From Bacillota bacterium (GTDB taxonomy: Bacteria; Bacillota; Clostridia; DSM-8532), in assembly GCA_023440865.1 (NCBI GenBank), contig JAEXRM010000172.1, positions 1 to 9,022 of the forward strand: DNA of 9,022 nucleotides. Reading direction: 5' to 3'. This document shows positions 6,418 through 9,022 of this stretch, one piece after another. The translations under genes were made by a program, and so were the position numbers. The number at the start of each line of letters is the position of its first letter. Position 1 is the stretch's first letter. Below the pieces are notes generated by a model, which saw nothing but the letters and a program-made list of their open reading frames with translations, made no database searches and was not told the origin of the DNA.

Positions 6418-6941
6418 CCGATCTCCTCCAGCAGACGATCCACCATGTCGGTCATCGTGTCGCCCGCCCGCCAGGAGAGCGTCATGTCCGCATACCGTTC
6501 ATACAAGGGCCGGCGCTCTCCGTACAGGTCCGCGAGCGTCTGCCCTGGCCGCATCGCGATACCGCGGGCGGCGGCATTTCCGAGTCTCTGCTCCAGTTCC
6601 GCCAATGGCACCTCGATGTACACAACGGGGCCCGTCGCGCGCAGGTGCGCCATCGCCGCATCGGAATACACCACGCTGCCGCCGGTCGCGACCACGGAGC
6701 CGCTGCCGGTGAAGGCGAGAATGGTCTCCTCCTCCCGCTTGAGGAACGCTTCGATGCCGCATCGGTCGATATGGGGCTGCAGCCGTTCGCCGAGCCGCGA
6801 CTGCAGCAGGAGATCCGTATCGGTGAAATCCATGCAGAGCGCCTTGGCGACGAGTACGCCGAGGGTGCTCTTGCCGGCCGACGGCATGCCGGTCAGGATG
6901 AGATTGGGGCGACGTGCGCCGTTTCCTGGTTTCCCGTCCAT
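6393..6941 (-). CDS. Shikimate-kinase-like P-loop kinase (atypical substrate site)
   Basis: This 182-residue protein belongs by overall sequence to the shikimate kinase (AroK) family. It has Walker A GMPSAGKST (18-26), an Asp pair in FTDTD (41, 43), a glycine-rich ATGGSVV (85-91), and the lid and R-P-L-Y segment (RGIAMRPGQTL from 126; RRPLY 143-147). True shikimate kinases have FRxxE, whose Arg binds shikimate, and a GGG motif. Here these read FLKRE (66-70) and GGS (87-89). It may therefore be a divergent shikimate kinase or a kinase for another small hydroxylated substrate, so I do not assign aroK. ATG at 6941 is 13 bp after the purD stop; the nearest Shine-Dalgarno-like GAGG is 11 nt upstream and overlaps that stop. 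No other gene for aromatic amino acid synthesis is in the window. The end overlaps the ABC ATPase by 25 bp. Confidence 0.85.
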   Translation of the reverse strand: MDGKPGNGARRPNLILTGMPSAGKSTLGVLVAKALCMDFTDTDLLLQSRLGERLQPHIDRCGIEAFLKREEETILAFTGSGSVVATGGSVVYSDAAMAHLRATGPVVYIEVPLAELEQRLGNAAARGIAMRPGQTLADLYGERRPLYERYADMTLSWRAGDTMTDMVDRLLEEIGWQNSSMD

Positions 6942-6954
6942 GCCTGATCCGACC

Positions 6955-8223
6955 TCATTTCTTGATGCCGATGTCTGTCCGCCAGTGCGCGTCCCGGAAC
7001 CGGATCCGCGAAACCGCCTCGTAGGCGCGCTGCCGGGCCTGCTCCATGTCTATGCCGAGCGCCGTGACGCCCAGGACGCGGCCGCCGGCGGTGACGACGG
7101 CATCCCCGTCGCGTTTCGTGCCCGCATGGAAGACCGTGACCGTCTCGACCTGCTCCGCCGCTTCCAAACCCTGAATCGGATAACCTTTCTTGTAGGCCTC
7201 CGGATAGCCGCCGGATGCCATGACGACGCAGACCGCGCTCTCCGGCTTCCACTGGAGCGCCACGGTGTCGAGCCGGTTGTCGAGGATGGCCAGGAAGATC
7301 TCCATCAGATCATTCTTCAGACGCGGCAGCAGCACCTGGGTTTCCGGGTCGCCAAACCGGGCGTTGTACTCGATGACCTTCGGTCCCTCGGGTGTGATCA
7401 TCAGCCCGAAGTAGAGAACGCCGCGGAACGTGCGGCCTTCGCGGTTGAGGGCGTCCATCGTGGGCAGGTAGATGTGCTCCATGCACCAGGCTTCCATTTC
7501 GGGCGTATAGATGCGGCTGGGCGAAAACGTGCCCATGCCGCCCGTGTTCAGGCCCTCGTCGTGGTCTCGGGCGCGCTTGTGGTCCTGCGAGCTGGCCATG
7601 GGGAGCATGGTTTTCCCATCCGTGAAGGCGAGCACGGTGACCTCCGGTCCCGTCAGGCATTCCTCGATGACCACGCGGGATCCGGCCTCGCCGAACTTCC
7701 CCTCGGTGAGGATCGAGCGGACAGCCGTCTCCGCCTCGGCGAGGGTGGCGCAGATGAGCACGCCCTTGCCGAGCGCGAGCCCGTCCGCCTTCACGACGAT
7801 GGGCATCTTCTGGGACTGAAGCCAGCCCACGGCCTTCTCCGCATCCTCGAACACCTCGTAGGAAGCAGTCGGGATGCCGTACTGCTTCATGAGTTCCTTG
7901 GAAAAGCTCTTGCTCGCCTCGATGATCGCGGCGTTCTTCCGGGGCCCGAAGGCCCGGATGCCGGCGGCCTCCAGCGCGTCGACCATGCCGGCTGCGAGCG
8001 GATCGTCCGGCGCGACCATCACGAGGTCGACCGCCAGACGCCTTGCCAGTGCCACCATGCCCGCGACGTCCACCGCATCCACGGCGTGACAGGCGGCCAG
8101 CGAGGCGATGCCCCCGTTGCCCGGGGCGCAATGCAGCTCCGAGACCAGAGGACTCTGTTTCAATTTCCAGACGATGGTGTGTTCCCGGCCGCCGCCGCCC
8201 ACCACGAGTACCTTCATGCCCAT
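6955..8223 (-). CDS. purD: Phosphoribosylamine-glycine ligase (GAR synthetase)
   Basis: PurD joins glycine to 5-phosphoribosylamine using ATP, the second step of de novo purine synthesis. The 422-residue product has the family's usual length and order. The N-domain has VLVVGGGGREH (5-15) and APGNGG (33-38). The ATP-grasp part has VVKADGLALGKGV (143-155), VVIEECLTGPEVTVLAF (184-200) and QDHKRARDHDEGLNTGGMG (213-231). The metal-binding stretch is VIEYNARFGDPETQ (283-296), and a C-domain follows (from about 328). I chose ATG at 8223 because AGGGGG lies 8 nt upstream. ATG at 8217 would be 14 nt from it, and ATG at 8244 has no such site. The frame runs back to 8403, but that part lies inside purH. 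Gap to purH: 46 bp. The two are usual operon partners. Confidence 0.97.
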   Translation of the reverse strand: MGMKVLVVGGGGREHTIVWKLKQSPLVSELHCAPGNGGIASLAACHAVDAVDVAGMVALARRLAVDLVMVAPDDPLAAGMVDALEAAGIRAFGPRKNAAIIEASKSFSKELMKQYGIPTASYEVFEDAEKAVGWLQSQKMPIVVKADGLALGKGVLICATLAEAETAVRSILTEGKFGEAGSRVVIEECLTGPEVTVLAFTDGKTMLPMASSQDHKRARDHDEGLNTGGMGTFSPSRIYTPEMEAWCMEHIYLPTMDALNREGRTFRGVLYFGLMITPEGPKVIEYNARFGDPETQVLLPRLKNDLMEIFLAILDNRLDTVALQWKPESAVCVVMASGGYPEAYKKGYPIQGLEAAEQVETVTVFHAGTKRDGDAVVTAGGRVLGVTALGIDMEQARQRAYEAVSRIRFRDAHWRTDIGIKK

Positions 8224-8231
8224 GAACCGTT

Positions 8232-8237
8232 CCCCCT
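8232..8237 (-). promoter_or_regulatory. Ribosome binding site deciding the purD start
   Basis: AGGGGG on the minus strand, 8 nt before the ATG at 8223, within the 46-bp purH-purD gap. It favours this ATG over the in-frame ATGs at 8217 and 8244. Confidence 0.65.
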
Positions 8238-8269
8238 GTCCCATTCGGGTGACCATGCGGCCACATGTC

Positions 8270-9022
8270 TCAGTGCAGCAAATGCCTGATGCCCGTGAAA
8301 ACCATCGCGATGCCATGCCGGTCGCAGGCGTCGATGATCTCCCGGTCGCGCTTCGAGCCGCCCGGCTGGATGATTGTGCGGATACCGGCCGCCGCGGCCG
8401 CATCGATGGTGTCGTGGAACGTGAGGAAGGCGTCGGAGGCCATCACCGCACCCCTGCAGGCCTCACCGCCGTTCATGACGGCAATGCGCGTCGCATTGAC
8501 GCGGTTGGGCTGACCCGAGCCGATGCCGACCGTGCTCAACCCCTTGACGACCACCATCGCATTCGAGCGCACATGCTTGGCCACCTTCATCGCAAAGAGC
8601 ATGTCCTCGCGGTCTTCCGGCTCGGGCTGGGTGCGGGTGACCACCTGCATGCGCAGCGCATCGTCGGTGCGGTCGTCGCGCTGCTGCACCAGCAATCCCC
8701 CGCCCACGCGCCGCGCGTCGAGAGTGCCGACCGGCAACAGCTGCGTGATGTTCGGCAGCTGGAGGATGCGCACCCGTTTCTTGGTGCGCAGTACCTGGAG
8801 CGCTTCGTCCGTGAAAGCCGGCGCCAGGATGATGTCGAGATACCGTTTGACGATTTCTTCCGCCAGATCGGCCTCCACCGTGCGGCTCAGTGCGACAACC
8901 CCTCCGTATATCGATACCGGATCGGCCTCGAACGCGTGCAGATACGCGCTTTTCAAGTCGGCCGCCAGGGCGACGCAGCAGGGACTTGCATCCTTGACCC
9001 CGACCGCGGCCGGCCGGTCGAA
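8270..9022 (-). CDS. purH: PurH, AICAR transformylase domain (5' end outside window)
   Basis: This frame is open from the right edge and gives 250 C-terminal residues of the AICAR formyltransferase domain, which transfers a formyl group from 10-formyl-tetrahydrofolate to AICAR late in purine synthesis. Family segments seen: VKDASPCCVAL (from about 9), EADPVSIYGGVVAL, LDIILAP, the VGGGLLVQ strand, KVAKHVRSNAMVV, VGIGSGQPNRV, GAVMASDAF, GIRTIIQPGGSKRD and the end HGIAMVFTGIRHLLH. Three positions differ from the pattern I know: Asp follows the first Lys where His is normal; QPNRV replaces QMNRV; and DAFLTFHD replaces the usual DAFFPF. Whether an N-terminal IMP cyclohydrolase domain is attached cannot be seen. 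The stop is 46 bp before purD, so the two genes are probably co-transcribed. Confidence 0.95.
   Translation of the reverse strand, partial: FDRPAAVGVKDASPCCVALAADLKSAYLHAFEADPVSIYGGVVALSRTVEADLAEEIVKRYLDIILAPAFTDEALQVLRTKKRVRILQLPNITQLLPVGTLDARRVGGGLLVQQRDDRTDDALRMQVVTRTQPEPEDREDMLFAMKVAKHVRSNAMVVVKGLSTVGIGSGQPNRVNATRIAVMNGGEACRGAVMASDAFLTFHDTIDAAAAAGIRTIIQPGGSKRDREIIDACDRHGIAMVFTGIRHLLH

Noticed and set aside
5668..8289. A very long open frame on the plus strand (about 870 codons) opposite purD, the kinase and part of the ATPase
   Set aside because: It lies wholly opposite well-recognised genes. Its translation has no recognisable domain, and such frames are expected opposite high-G+C genes.
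8224..8403. Upstream extension of the purD frame into purH
   Set aside because: It overlaps clear purH coding sequence, and the PurD fold begins directly after the ATG at 8223.

Overview
The window reads as a piece of chromosome from a G+C-rich Gram-positive anaerobe, most likely a high-G+C member of the Bacillota (Clostridia-like). This is an inference. It rests on the style of the Gfo/Idh/MocA, GNAT, PurD and shikimate-kinase-like proteins, the strong GGAGG-type ribosome binding sites before most genes, and very tight gene packing. I see no insertion sequences, tRNA or rRNA genes, CRISPR arrays, phage genes or attachment sites.

Layout. One gene points right: the C-terminal end of a Gfo/Idh/MocA-family oxidoreductase (1-424). 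Everything else points left. Read in the direction of transcription, from the right edge, the order is: the 3' part of purH (9022-8270), purD (8223-6955), a shikimate-kinase-like P-loop kinase (6941-6393), a ZnuC-like metal ABC ATPase (6417-5440), a ZnuB-like permease (5440-4595) and truA (4579-3830). These six are separated by 46 bp or less or overlap (25 bp at kinase/ATPase, 1-4 bp at ATPase/permease), so they probably form one operon. An 80-bp gap with a possible extended -10 promoter leads to a tandem GNAT acetyltransferase (3749-2700). After a further 136-bp gap comes a soluble coiled-coil/PAS/GGDEF/EAL cyclic-di-GMP protein (2563-452). That gene converges on the oxidoreductase with only 27 bp between stop codons.

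Function. The operon joins the last steps of purine synthesis (PurH, PurD) with a small kinase, two core parts of a Zn/Mn-type importer and a tRNA modification enzyme. No substrate-binding protein (ZnuA type) lies in the window. The last two genes look like separate units: one possible detoxifying or modifying acetyltransferase and one signalling enzyme.

Most of the window is ordinary housekeeping. The points most worth a second look are: the kinase lacks the shikimate-binding arginine and the third glycine of the GGG motif; PurH has Asp where the family has the catalytic His of its Lys-His pair; two GNAT domains are fused; a run of eight G sits at the ATPase/permease junction, where a one-base slip would fuse the two proteins; and the ABC ATPase has a Cys-rich N-terminus and an unusual C-terminal tail. 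I found no convincing evidence of a wholly new multi-gene system.
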